Source: Nitzschia sp. pyKryTriq1
Taxonomy: Eukaryota; Bacillariophyta; Bacillariophyceae; Bacillariales; Bacillariaceae
Direction: 5' to 3'
NCBI GenBank assembly: GCA_956465555.1
Contig: OY101115.1
Location: 3,348,001-3,412,000, forward strand
DNA: 64,000 nucleotides
Part shown: positions 51,473 through 62,290 of the stretch, piece after piece
How positions within the stretch are numbered: position 1 is the stretch's first letter
Layout: every line of letters begins with the position of its first letter
Notes under the pieces: generated by a model
Databases searched by the model: none
Told to the model about the DNA's origin: nothing
The model's input: the letters and a program-made list of their open reading frames with translations, nothing else
Made by a program: the position numbers and the translations under genes

Positions 51473-52486
51473 ATGAGGCTAAATTCGAAAGCAATCGTAT
51501 TGACTCTGGGAGCTTTGCTGTGTGCTACGGCTTCAGGGAGTGTTGCTGGCCACAGGAGCAGTCCTCTTTATTCCACCTCATCTATTCTGTCGAAGAATGT
51601 TGTCGGAAGCCAACCGGTGCAAGGCATTCCTTCATTGGAAGCAATTTTGAGTTTGAGAGGTGGGGCAAAGAAGAAAAAATCTAGAACATCGACACTGTCA
51701 AAGTCCTCCAAAACCGTCACGGGCAAAAAGAAAGTTGGTGACAAGCTCAAGGCCGAAAAGAAGTCAACATCTGGCGATTTGATGCAAAAATACAAAGACA
51801 TTCTTCCCATTACTAGGGTATATATTACCATGATTCTGGTATGCACGGTACTTGGATTGATGTTGGGAGAGGAACGCGCCCAAGCTTTTTTTAGCCTAGA
51901 TCCAATGCGCACTCTCTATGGAGGAGAACTTTGGCGTCCTCTTACTGCAGCGTCGTATTTGGGCAAACCGTCGATCGGATGGCTCATGAATGCGTACTAC
52001 TTATACGAGTACGGATCAAGTCTTGAACGGGCCTTTGGACCTGCTCAACACCTCATCTTTCTGCTTTCGCAGCTGGTAATCCTGACCATGCTCAGCATTC
52101 TCTTCCGACTACCTGTCTTTGGGACCTCGATGATCACAGCCATGCTTCACGTTCTCAGTCGCGCCACTCCCAACCAAAAAGTAAAGTGGCTCATTTTTAC
52201 TGTTCCATTTTGGTCGCTTCCCCTTTTGAGCATGGTTGGAGACTGCCTTCAAGCAGGAAATGCCGCCGCGGCCCTGCCTCATGTTCTTGGAATCCTTTCT
52301 GGGCACTATTACCATTTCCATAGATTCATCTGGCCCAAAATCGGAGGACAGGACTGGCTCGTAGCTCCTGACTTTCTGATCGAGCGCATGGATCCCAACG
52401 CTGCCAGCAAGAATGCCGCCAAGGAGTCGCTCGCTAAAGCTCTCAAGTCGAGGAAGCGAGGAAAGGGAAAGAAACTAGGAAGATAA
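51473..52486 (+). CDS. derlin (Der1-like) with N-terminal presequence, candidate SELMA component
   Basis: Single exon, 337 aa from the ATG at 51473 (MRLNSKAIV). Residues 1-23 are a signal peptide (IVLTLGALLCATASG), followed by a Ser/Lys-rich stretch with AILSLRGGAKKKKS at about 60-70. The derlin body starts at about 110: DILPITRVYITMIL, LYGGELWRPLTAASYLGKPS, YYLYEYGSSLER and LPHVLGILSGHYYHFHRFIW, the conserved WR..T and GH.Y motifs. ER derlins lack cleavable presequences. In diatoms, symbiont-derived derlins (sDer1) carry a bipartite presequence and act in SELMA, which moves plastid preproteins across the periplastid membrane; that is established for Phaeodactylum. No aromatic +1 residue follows the signal, which fits periplastid rather than stromal targeting. 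Basic tail KSRKRGKGKK. Confidence 0.87.
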   Translation: MRLNSKAIVLTLGALLCATASGSVAGHRSSPLYSTSSILSKNVVGSQPVQGIPSLEAILSLRGGAKKKKSRTSTLSKSSKTVTGKKKVGDKLKAEKKSTSGDLMQKYKDILPITRVYITMILVCTVLGLMLGEERAQAFFSLDPMRTLYGGELWRPLTAASYLGKPSIGWLMNAYYLYEYGSSLERAFGPAQHLIFLLSQLVILTMLSILFRLPVFGTSMITAMLHVLSRATPNQKVKWLIFTVPFWSLPLLSMVGDCLQAGNAAAALPHVLGILSGHYYHFHRFIWPKIGGQDWLVAPDFLIERMDPNAASKNAAKESLAKALKSRKRGKGKKLGR

Positions 52487-52763
52487 GAGGCTTTCAATTG
52501 GAAACAATAAACAAACATATATTCCACTGTCCGTCGTCGTACGAAAGAAGAGCGCTATATATAGCTAAGTTATACTCCTACTTGGTACCGGTACGTAGAT
52601 TATTCCGCATGACGAGCGGCCCTCAAAGCCAAAGCATGAACGAGGATCTTCATATGTGCAGCAATTGTGGTCGAAGAACTATTGAAAGCTAGACTAGGAT
52701 GATTCTGGTCGTTTGTTTGATAGGATTATTTTTTATGCATTCTTGTAGAATTCTTCTGCCATC

Positions 52764-53820
52764 CTAGAACTCAAGTCCGGGGGAAGGAAATTTTCGTACC
52801 AAAATGCTGAGCGACATCATTACACTTGGCTCCTTTCCCTTGCCAGTGACCATCATGTCACGGAAGGAGAGGAAAGTCCCGTCCAGTTCAAATACCATTT
52901 TGTTAAAGAACGTCGAGGTAACTTCAGCGAGTCCAGCAGCCACAGAATCACGATCAATTTGGGAGTTTTCAGCTGAAGAATGTCCGGGCTCGACGGTGAT
53001 AGATGCCTGTTGTCCATTGCCACCCCTTCGCAAAGTAAAAAGCCACTTTTCGCCAAGATACGAGCCATAGAAAGTCACCGCTCCAATGGATGGGTCTACT
53101 GTTACACCCTCCTTAAGAAACTTCAAATTCGACGAGCTGTTCACCATTCCTTCCACTTGAGGCAGACCAGGAGGTTTCATCAATGGGTGGGTGATGAAGT
53201 TGCCAAAGTCAAAAGCATTCAATGCAACCATTGCATTGCCTTCGGCTGTAATTATATAATAGAAACCGACAATGTGAGAACGCAATCGAATAGTAGACAA
53301 TAGCTAATACTTGTGAAGTACCCACAATCCTTTCATTTCAAAACTTACCAGGTGTATTTAGCACAAGCTTTTGGTTCGAGATGATCCGCCCCATATCCAG
53401 GTTGCATTTGTCAACTGTCGCCTCGATCACTCTGCAAGTAAGCCCAAGACGGCTTTGCCATCCTCGCCCCTTTACAGTTACTGGTCCCACTTGGCCCTTC
53501 AAGAGAACTTCGGATGAACTGGCAGTCACATCACAACCAACATGTGCTTGGTCATCCAACCGCAATTTCAGTGCCATTACGGCAAGGTTTGATATCAGAT
53601 TGGATGTGATACCGTTAGAGGGACTGGAAGATTGCACACTGTTGCTGAACGAATTTTGACTTTGCGCCGGTGACCCGTCAAACGATCTAGAAAACGGCGC
53701 CCTGGATGCCACCATTGAGAGCTGCAAAGCACAGATTCCATGGCAGAGAAAAACGGCAAGGCACACAGCAAAGCGGAGCCTTGTATTTCTCGACTGTAGG
53801 GTTTGAGAAGTAAACTTCAT
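52764..53820 (-). CDS. DUF2993-like (LmeA-type) protein with signal peptide
   Basis: Two exons, 53820-53349 and 53245-52764 (103-nt intron, G|GTAAGT ... TTACAG), give 317 aa. Residues 1-31 include a signal peptide (LRFAVCLAVFLCHGICA) followed by LQLSM, so cleavage before Leu or nearby is possible. From about 75 the pattern fits DUF2993, a family common in cyanobacteria and plastids: NLAVMALKLRLDDQAHVGCD, a beta strand LLKGQVGPVTVKGRGW, GLTCRVIEATVDKCNLDM, then after the intron NAMVALNAFDFGNFITHPLM, equivalent to the typical (L)TE.DLN..L..P. The C-terminal half is beta-rich with no further recognised motif. Plastid location is likely; a lipid-linked role as in mycobacterial LmeA is only a hint. 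Confidence 0.75.
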
Positions 53821-54645
53821 GTTCTGTCGATATGATCTATCAAATCAAATGCAAGTTCTAACCACAGAAAAACGTTTTGTGGTATACGTATGTTGTGTTT
53901 CGTTTGAAATAATGGTTGTTTTCTTCTCTCAAGTCTACTCCTTGTGCTTTTTCTGACTCGACCCGGCATACATACTCCCTATTCTCGTCAGATCCATCAC
54001 AAACTGCGCACTCGCCAGTGGGCGCATTCTCTCTTCGACTTTCATTCTCTTTCCCGCGGGTCATCGCGATGGATTTTGGATCGGCCCTTTGCCACGTTCA
54101 ACTTTTGTTCTGCGCGCGCACCTTCGCCCGTACCACGAAGTCGGAGACAGCCAAGCCAATCAGAGCGCTGCAATTTTGTGATGGCTTACGTCATACTTCA
54201 ATCTTCAATCGGGAATGAAACAACGGGAATAATAACTTGATAGTACTGTACGTTCCCCCCTCCAGAGTTACGAGTACAACGCATGGTACAAGAACTACCC
54301 CGGCACCGGTACTTCGACTGGGACCTACTGGGACCTACTGATTATACCGGTACGTACTTGTGCGGTGCCGGTATCACATGCATTTCATAGTCTACGATCA
54401 CCAATTTCAATATATTTATGCGCACGAACATGAAGGAAGACGAGAAAATACTCCGGAAAAATCTAAAAAGATGATGGTGGACAATGATGTCGTCAAATTG
54501 TCGTTTGGAACTGCTACTTTTTCTGTTTTAATCGCACCCTATCCACACTAGCTCAATCATGAGTACTGAGCTTTCGGGAAAGGAATGTCCCACGTGACGT
54601 GATTTTGTTGTAGCCCGCTGAAACTATGTCCCAAGTCAGTACCTT
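53821..54645. other. intergenic region, no gene recognised
   Basis: Upstream of the DUF2993-like gene and downstream of the GTPBP gene, both minus strand. GTAC/CCGG units at 54240-54260 and 54300-54375. Overlapping plus-strand frames at 53916-54240 have no resemblance. Confidence 0.5.
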
Positions 54646-57015
54646 CTAGCTACTAACAGGATCCACAGTAGGGATCCCGGTGATAAGACCAACACCACGT
54701 ACCCTTCCATCACGGAATAACATTCGCATTCCCGGGCGGACGTATTCCTAAGCATAGAATAGAACGAGATGGTGAAACAGTTAGATCACAAAGATTGAAG
54801 ATGCTTCTTCGTTCACGAATAATTTCTCACTTACTGGACGTTGTGCAAACTCAAACTGGACCTTGGCCCGGCTACCTGGGCGCAAGATTATTTCATTTTC
54901 TTCTCCATAAATGGCAGTGTGCGTCGAGGAAACTCCAACCACATGATTGTTGATTATTTCAATCTTTTTTGCGTATGCGCTTTGTCTAACGTTCAGTATA
55001 TGTACGTACGCTTGGTAAGATTTTCTGATAGTAGTACCTTCACCCTTCAACACACAAATTTCAGCTTCAAATTCCTTCGTTGATGTCGGAGACTCTTCCA
55101 GAACCACCATTCCGCGCCTCAATTTTTTCCGCATCTCTTTGGTGAGAGCAAGTGCTAAGCAGGCGGACTGGCCTGACGTCACATGGGCTGTGTTTATTCT
55201 GGCGATATGGGCGCTCTTTGCAACGGTTTTCATGAATGTTCCGTCTTCTACTGGACCAACAAAAACATGGGCGTTCGCTCCAACGGTTAGGCTCCCCGCA
55301 TTGACGAATCCAGACACCACTGCTCCGACACCTGGTACATTGAAGATATCGTCGACTAGGAATTCGAATGGTCTTTTCGCCTTTTTTTCGTGCTTCCTAC
55401 GCTTTGGCAAGGTGAATAGCATTTTCTTCAATAAGTCAATTCCTTCCCCAGTCACACAGGACGTTGAAATGACTGGAGCCAATGAATTGAGTTTTCCCAT
55501 GCATGTTGCGATATCTTGTTCGTTACGGATTTCAAAAGGATTCTTTCCGATATCAGGAGCGCGGAGCAGCTTATAAACTTCTGTCTTTGATGTCTTGAAT
55601 GCATGCTCTGGACACCCATCAACTTTGGTAAAAACAATAATCACTTGGATACCGAAGCTGACGCACAGGTTAAGATGATGGTGGGTCATGTGGGTCGGAG
55701 GTTGTCGGCTATTTACCAGGATCAAGGCATAGTCTGCCATTCCGGACGCAACACCGTGTATTCTACAATACAAAGGGATGATCAGCACCAGAGCAAAACA
55801 ACAGCACCAAACATGATTTCCCAGCACTTTTCTTTCACTTACGTCGTTTTCAAATATTTTTCGTGACCCGCAAGATCCATCAAAGTGATTACACGGTAAG
55901 ACTCTTTAGCAACTTCATCCTCGCTCTTCCTTCTGTTTGTTCGTATCGAGTCACGTCCGGCGATAGCTTCTCCAGTGGATCGAAATCCCATCAGATGTGT
56001 TGATGCGGTGGATGTGCGACCACTCTCGATTTCATGTCGGTGTTTCATTATAGATGTTCTGCTACTTCCACGGCCGTCGTCTAGGAGCGATGATGTTAGC
56101 GTCCCAATCATTGTGCTCTTGCCAGCATCAACATTGCCAACCACGGCCACCCTGATGTTCCTCGATGATAACGTCTCTGTCAGTGATGGTCCCTCACCAG
56201 CGGAAGCTTTCGTGTTGCCCCCATTCTGTTGCATTTCGGTGCTAGCGTCTTGGCCTCTCGCAAGTTCCGCCAATGAAACTGGAGAAGGATCCAACAAATG
56301 AGTTTCGACTCTTTGAATTGTCAAATCGGCCCTTGTAAATACGCCTTTCTCCTTGTTCAACAGCGCTCCGTCAGGGTTCTCGTCAGTCGATTTCTCCTCA
56401 CGTTGGTGTTCAAAATCATCCGCGAAATGGTCTCTTCCATCACCAAGTAGTGAAGGTTCCAGGACGTAGACCGGCTGTCCTCCCGATTTCTTTGGGTTCC
56501 CCTGCTCATCCAGGAATATTTCTTCTTGGATCATTTTGCGTTCAACAACCACTGCGTTGAGACTTCGGGCTATGCACTCCAATACCCGAGCAGTCTCTGC
56601 GCACATTTCGTAGTCTAATAATGAATGACATCCATCGTCTTCAACCCCTATTCGGTACAAACAGCCACCGTTGCCCTCATCCATTCGAAAAGACATCTGC
56701 GTTTTCAACTTTTCCAAACGTGCTGCGGTGCATTTATGCAGTTGTCGCTTGTATTCGATGCTACCATTCTATCACAAACAAAATATCAATGAGATTTCGA
56801 GTGAACATGAAGCGCGGTGGGAGTTTTATCTCGGGTAGAGACCTCTTCCGATTAAAAATACATGTACTTTTCACGTTGACATTCCGATCCATTCACAAGA
56901 TCCAATATCTTTCTTTGGCAGAAAATAGCTTGGCAACCTGTAACGAAGTCCTTAATCTTACCTCGTTTTCGGGATCTACGACTGGGAGCAGTCTCTTCGC
57001 ACTTGGCTTCGTCAT
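54646..57015 (-). CDS. GTPBP1/GTPBP2-family translational-type GTPase
   Basis: Four exons, 57015-56962, 56768-55843, 55762-54835 and 54747-54646 (introns 193, 80 and 87 nt), give 669 aa, in the range usual for GTPBP1. The 18-residue first exon (MTKPSAKRLLPVVDPENE) joins to NGSIEYKRQL, a conserved family segment. Then LKTQMSFRMDEG and YRIGVEDDG, G1 VAVVGNVDAGKST, IESGRTSTASTHLMGF, G3 MDLAGHEKYLKTT split by intron 2, G4 FTKVD, and beta-barrel domains with VDDIFNVPGVGAVVSGFV. The short last exon holds the C-terminal barrel strand (LFRDGRVRGVGLITGI). GTPBP1/2 are EF-1A-like GTPases acting in ribosome rescue and mRNA turnover in the cytosol. All GTP-binding motifs are intact. Confidence 0.93.
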
Positions 57016-58158
57016 CGTACTATGAATTCTTTTTCAGCAACTCGATATATTATCCTGTGGCAGTGGCAGTGACCGGTGACACGAGTGAACAACGAATCTT
57101 TCAACGGATGTTCGGATTCAATATCTACTGGTGACTGCGTTAACAATAAGACCACGACGATGCAGATCACAAGAGGAATATCCTTACGCTGGCAAGCAGC
57201 CTACTCAAAATGCACAGTGATAGATGCAATGAATCTTTCACTCTTCACATCAGTTTTTGGGGTTGGGATCTTGTGACGATGTGTTGTTGATGATTTGTTG
57301 CGCTGTCTTCGTTTCTTCTGTCTGCGATCTTATTTTCCCCGACGAAAACACCTCACCACCGACCACCGACCACCGACCGACACCGCGCGTCCGTCTCATC
57401 GGCGGGAGCGGCGACCGGAGACGCGGAGGCGGGCGCAACGTCCCGCGCTTTTGGCTGTCTGTCCATCTACCGGTATCTGTCTGTATTTTAACGTCTTTAG
57501 TCTTTAGTCTTTCGGGCGTCAGTCTACAGTATCATCCTCTACTAAATCCCAAACTGCCCCTTCTTTTTTAAAATTTCATCTTCTTACAGTAGTAAAAGTT
57601 CTCAACAACGTGCACTGCACCCTCTCAAAAGGGGTCACAGAGCGGACAGTGCGGAGATTTTTTAGATGTTAGATACAGACAGTCAGTACCATTCTCTACT
57701 ACCCCGAGAGTTGTACCGGTACTACAGTATCATACTTACCTGGTAGTACCTGTACCTGGTACTGTTCGTACTGTACCAGGTACAGTAAGCTGTAATCGTA
57801 CCTGGTACCGGTACCGGTACTGTCTGTACGAGTGGTACGAAGGCGTCACACAAAACGCAGCAACGGTCCGACGCGCGCAGGAGTGAGTCGTCGTCCGACG
57901 GCATCAGGATCGCGCGTGGGGTACGTGTTCAACCTGCTATCATCAAAGTTCAAAGTGCGTGTTGCCTCGTGCCACTCCAGCGCTACAGTACCGGTATACG
58001 TGTATCGCACCGTTGCTAAGCCAACAAATTGGATTGCTTTTGAAATCCAGGCGATGATGTTTGCCAGGAAGAGAGCGTCATCTCTCCAAGTTTCACCAGG
58101 TTGCCTTTAGTAATTGGATTCCATTTGATCACCTTCCGGTCAAATCTCAACCTTCACC
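57016..58158. other. divergent intergenic region with long GTAC hairpin
   Basis: Upstream of GTPBP (-) and PGRL1 (+). A 13-bp inverted repeat (57750-57762 and 57773-57785) and a 16-bp GTAC palindrome (57805-57820) lie within a GTAC-rich block at 57710-57850. A GC-rich GGCGGGAGCGGCGACCGGAG patch lies at about 57400. No gene seen. Confidence 0.55.
57750..57785. repeat. 13-bp inverted repeat, 10-nt loop (GTAC class)
   Basis: Arms CTGTACCTGGTAC and GTACCAGGTACAG are exact reverse complements across a 10-nt spacer. A perfect 16-bp GTACCGGTACCGGTAC palindrome follows at 57805-57820. Confidence 0.92.
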
Positions 58159-59224
58159 ATGGCCTTCGTTCGAATGACACCCGCAATCCTCTCAGCTGTC
58201 TTGGCGCTTCTGGCTAGCGATGTCCAAGCTTGGACCAGTCCGATGAAATCTTCCGCGATGGTACGCACCGCCTTCGGGAAATCGGTTCTCAGCATGGCTG
58301 AAGAGGGGAACAGCCAGGACAAGGTGCAATTGACCAGCGGAAAGAAAGAAATCATGTTCGATGAAAAATCCGGTCGCTTTTTCGAGACTAACTTGGACGC
58401 TGGGGAGTGCATCCCGGACGAAGAGTTCTGCACAATCGATGATGAAACAGGAAAAAGGATCCGTTTGACTATAGCTGAAAAGGAGCGTATCTTCCTTGAC
58501 TCTTTGCAGGTAAGTGGTGGTACAGGATCAAAGGATTTGGGCCGTGCGTTCCTCTTCGCATCTCACTTCATTGTCTCTACAGTCTTACTACGTGAATGGC
58601 CGACAATTGCTGAGTGATGAAGACTTCGACTTGCTAAAGGAAGATTTGCAGTGGAATGGTTCGCCACTCGTCGTCCTCAATCGCGACGAAGCGAAGTACC
58701 TAGCTGCTATGGAGGCTTACTTGAAGGGATCCCCCATTATGAGTGACTCTGAATTCGACTCGTTAAAGCTGCTACTCAAGGAGACTGGCTCGAAGTTCGC
58801 CGTGGATACCGAGCCCAAGTGCTACATTGATACTGGAGTCTGTAAGGTCACTCTCCAGGAGGACAAGTTTCGATCAAATCTCCTCTACCTTCCCGCAGGC
58901 ATTATCCTATCTGTTGTCTGGCTGGGTGTTGGCTTCGAACTCATTGAGCCCATCGTCCGTTTGAACCCTGTCCTACTCTTCCTTCTTGGTTTCCCTCTTG
59001 TGTACAATGGAGCGAAGAAGATCACAGAGGAATTCATCTTCGAAAACAAATTCATTGCCTATGGTCCTTGCCCAGCTTGCGAAATTGAAAATCGTGTGTA
59101 CTTTGGAAACATTCTGGGGGTTGAAGGTTTTAGCGATGTAGCAGAATGCAAGTGCCAAAACTGCAAAGAGGTCTTCTCGGTGCAGAGAAACACCCTCAGG
59201 GCTTCCACGCTCCCCAAGGCGTAG
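58159..59224 (+). CDS. PGRL1: PGR5-like protein 1 (cyclic electron flow)
   Basis: Two exons, 58159-58509 and 58583-59224 (73-nt intron, CAG|GTAAGT ... CTACAG), give 330 aa, close to plant PGRL1 (about 320). Residues 1-23 are a signal peptide ending DVQA|WTSP; Trp at +1 is one of the aromatic residues accepted in diatom plastid presequences. The family marks are YLAAMEAYLKGSPIMSDSEF, DSLKLLLKETGSKF, two membrane segments (LLYLPAGIILSVVWLGVGFE and NPVLLFLLGFPLVYNGAKK) and a C-terminal pair of Cys motifs (GPCPACEIENRVYFG and CKCQNCKEVF). PGRL1 works with PGR5 in antimycin-sensitive cyclic electron flow around photosystem I in the thylakoid. The redox and iron-binding cysteines appear to be present. 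Confidence 0.94.
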
Positions 59225-59571
59225 AGAATTGATATGTAACATCAGCTGATTGGCCCGACATACTCTCCCTCTCCAGAGAGCATCCACCAGCCACCACTCT
59301 TAGAGCCTTCGATCTCGCAATACTTCCAGCGGCACGCAATGCCGCCGTAGCTCCTCTCCGTCTAGAATATATTACAAAAGAAAATAGAGGACTAATGAAC
59401 TTGTAGGCATGGCATGAAACAACACGCTTGTCCTAACACAACAAATAATGTGCCCACTTAGCATGTTCTAATCGAGCTCAACAAATGACTAGTAGCTCTC
59501 TACAGAGAGAGTTGTTAGAACTGGGAAGTTGCAGTGCTTCGTAAAGTTATATTTGATGACAGTCTATGAAG
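59225..59571. other. short convergent spacer
   Basis: 347 nt between the ends of PGRL1 (+) and the syntaxin gene (-). A CTAGTAGCTCTCTACAGAGAGAG inverted unit lies at about 59489-59512. It probably holds both 3' UTRs. Confidence 0.5.
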
Positions 59572-60597
59572 CTAAGCGTATAACACCAGAAACAACAGAA
59601 CAATCGCAACCACCGTCAAAATAAGAATCGTCCGCAGTGACCAGGGATCCTTTGTCTTCAGGAACTTGGCCAGCTTTCCCATGACCATACCGAGCTCTTC
59701 CTCTACATTCGTCAGATCCTCATCAAGCTGGTCCAGCATCTTGTTCTGTAGCTCAATTTCTTCCGATATACCTCCAGCCAATTCCCCGACGCGGGATACA
59801 GCTTCTCCAAGCTCGTCCAGGGTTTCATCTTGTTGTTCCATGAGCAATGATGTCTGCGCCTGATTATCCAGAATGAAAGATGTATTTCGACGTTCCTCGT
59901 CGTTTCGTGCCCCCAGTAAACCATCTCCAGACCGCCGAACAGCTTTGTTTCGTTCATCCTCCAAAAGTTTAAGTTTGACTGCCTGAGAAGTAATTTCATC
60001 CTTTGCTTTAAAAATACGTTCTCTGGAAGTGTTGACCAAAGATTGTCGCTCAAACAACTGGGCATCATCAATGTGAGAGAATTTTTCTCTGTCGTTCCCT
60101 ACCATCTGTACCGTTGTCTGCACATCTTTCAGAGTGGATTCCGCATTTTTCAGGTGCCGCTTGAGTTGTTTCTTGGCATCTTTATACTCGTGCGTGTTCA
60201 CAGCCGTGTCCTATGACGGTGATGATGAGGATGATTCAAGCAGGCACACCGATGAGAATGGTCCACAAACAAACAAAAAGTTGCCTCCCCTTCCTCATAA
60301 GTTAGTATGACCTACCGTTTCGTGAACTATCCGAAGAAAGTCGGCAAGTGATTCGTCCACTAGTTCCAATTTCCTTTGCAGGTCCTTTCGAAAGACAAAG
60401 TAGGGATCTCCCGCCGTGCTCCCCAACTCCTCGTCTACGATCGAAGCCCCCGCGGATGTCAAGGGCTCGGACAACTCCGAATTGATGCGTTTCCGACCGA
60501 ATCGCCGTTTGCTACTCGCCACAGAAACACTGCTGTCCAAATTATTATGATTCGAGGAGGAATTCTCGCTCGCATCTTCGGAAACGGAAGAGTACAT
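59572..60597 (-). CDS. syntaxin-6/10/61-type Qc-SNARE
   Basis: Two exons, 60597-60316 and 60210-59572 (105-nt intron, ACG|GTAGGT ... GTCATAG), give 306 aa. The leader (about 60 residues) is Ser/Asn-rich with a basic RRFGRKR. Then GDPYFVFRKDLQRKLELVDE and VNTHEYKDAKKQLKRHLKNA form the N-terminal three-helix bundle typical of syntaxin 6. About 200-270 is the Qc SNARE motif (LLMEQQDETLDELGEAVSRV, continuing GELAGGISEEIELQNKMLDQ) with the ionic-layer Gln. The last 20 residues are a single membrane anchor (ILILTVVAIVLLFLVLYA). Such SNAREs mediate trans-Golgi and endosome fusion. The start could be further upstream; this is the first in-frame ATG I see. Confidence 0.92.
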
Positions 60598-61261
60598 GTT
60601 GTTGCTGCTGCTGTTGCTGCTAGATTTGCCTTGGGTTCCAAACTGCTACAAGGTGGATCGGTACGAAGGTCCCTCTGAACTGAACTCAATTTTTCGTAGA
60701 ATGAATCTATGGGAGAACGAGGGAAAGTTGTGATCAATCTCTATCACTGCTGACGACGTCTCGTCCATGTATCGATGATGATTCCTATCCTATTTGACAG
60801 TTGAATACTGTGGCAACGAGACGATCAATGGCCAGATGCTATGATTGTGCCTTGCTTCCTTCCTCGTCCCATGTCCCATCTACCGGTAGTACCAGGTACT
60901 GTACTAACATAATCATCATCGTGTGATTGCGGCATGCGCTCGGCAGCCAAAAATGTTGAGCGATAAATGGCGGGCTGGCTGGCAACAGAGCCGACGCGCG
61001 CCTCGACGCGCCGCTATAAATAAGCGCGACGGCGGCCAAAACATCGGCTCGCGCCAGCAGAGCGCCCAAGCGTTGAGTTCGGGCATTTTTGTTTCCCGCC
61101 ACCCACACCTCCGCACCGCACCGTCGACCGACCGTCGAAAATCGAAACGAAGAAAGTTGAGAAGTACTAAAAGTCGTACAGAAGAAGTCGAAAGCCGTAA
61201 CTATCATCTATTGTATCCTTCCCATCTTTCATCTCTTGCTTGAGCCCGCAGTCGAAGCACT
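60598..61261. other. divergent intergenic region
   Basis: Upstream of the syntaxin gene (-) and the first DHTC gene (+). CCGGTAGTACCAGGTAC units at 60880-60905 and GC-rich CGCGCGCCTCGACGCGCCGC at about 60993-61012. No gene seen. Confidence 0.5.
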
Positions 61262-62290
61262 ATGACAATCCCAGTTGCTACCAATGGAGATCCTTCTAGC
61301 GACGAAGCACAGGTACCGAAAGAGGAAGCAAACACTAAGCCCGAGCCTCTGGACCCAGAAGCTGCAGATGTCGACCTGTATTATGAAGATGATGACAACA
61401 ACAACGACAACGACGAAACGTATGCTGGCCGAGATCCGAGCACTCTCGATGCTCGAGAACTCAAAATCCGAAATTGGCAGCAGAGTCCGTTTGCAGTGGG
61501 CTGTGTGAATGTGACCTGGGCGGATGACCGAAGGCGGTTTCGACCCGACAGTACAAGTAGTATCCAATTGGAACGAAACCCAAAAGTTTGCTTTTCGGCA
61601 TATGTCTGCGGGTGTTTGGGAGCTAGACGAGTGGGAAACCTGGCAGTACTGGCGCAAACAACGGAAGAATATGATCATGTGGAGATTGTAAATACAGAGA
61701 CTGGGGAGCAACGAATTACCAAACGAAAACGACCCAAACTTTTGTGGGTACTCGGTCCCTATTGGCCGGTCAATTTCTTTCTGACATATCCATTGATTAT
61801 CGGCATATCGTTCTTGATTGGGTGGACAAAACTTCCGGGAAAATCGATGGGTGTTATTATCAGTTGGTCACTAAGTACATTTCTTCTGGTGTTTTCCCTG
61901 GCTATGATCGCCTGTCGGAATCCTGGAGTATTATATCGGCACCGGGAACGACCGCCGAACGCCGACGACTGGAGATGGAATGATCAAGCAAAGACATATC
62001 GACCACCCAAAGCTCGATTTGATCCGGAATGCCAGGTGGTTATAGAAGGCTTTGATCACACGTAAGTCATGACTTGCTGGATGAACAAGTATGGATGTAT
62101 GCTGTAGGCGGTGATGGTAATTTGTTGCTTATAACGCATGACTGCATGTATCCCGATGTTTTGTATCTGCAGGTGCCCTTGGACAGGAACCGCTATTGGA
62201 TCGAGGAATATGTTTTGGTTTCGAATTTTTGTGACGATGGTACCAGTGAATATTGCGTTTTCAGTTGTTTTGAGCATTCTCAATTTTTGA
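61262..62290 (+). CDS. DHHC-related membrane protein with DHTC motif and no Cys-rich domain, copy 1
   Basis: Two exons, 61262-62061 and 62173-62290 (111-nt intron, AC|GTAAGT ... CTGCAG), give 305 aa. The acidic leader holds DDDNNNDND. Around 110-130 is a small Cys-containing block, VCFSAYVCGCLGARRVGNLAVL, shared with copy 2. Two membrane segments follow (FFLTYPLIIGISFLIGW; IISWSLSTFLLVFSLAMIA), then CRNPGVLYR, which matches the DPG motif position of DHHC acyltransferases. The splice joins FDHT|CPWTGTAIGSRNMFWF, which aligns with DHHCPW.G.CIG..N...F, but with Thr for the third residue and without the preceding Cys/His zinc ligands. One more membrane segment ends the protein. Lacking the zinc-binding Cys-rich domain, activity as a palmitoyltransferase is doubtful; Cys of DHTC remains. 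Confidence 0.8.

Noticed and set aside
52609-52692. 27-codon frame with CSNCGRRT after the derlin gene
   Set aside because: A single CxxC in a very short frame is expected by chance; no second zinc-binding pair.
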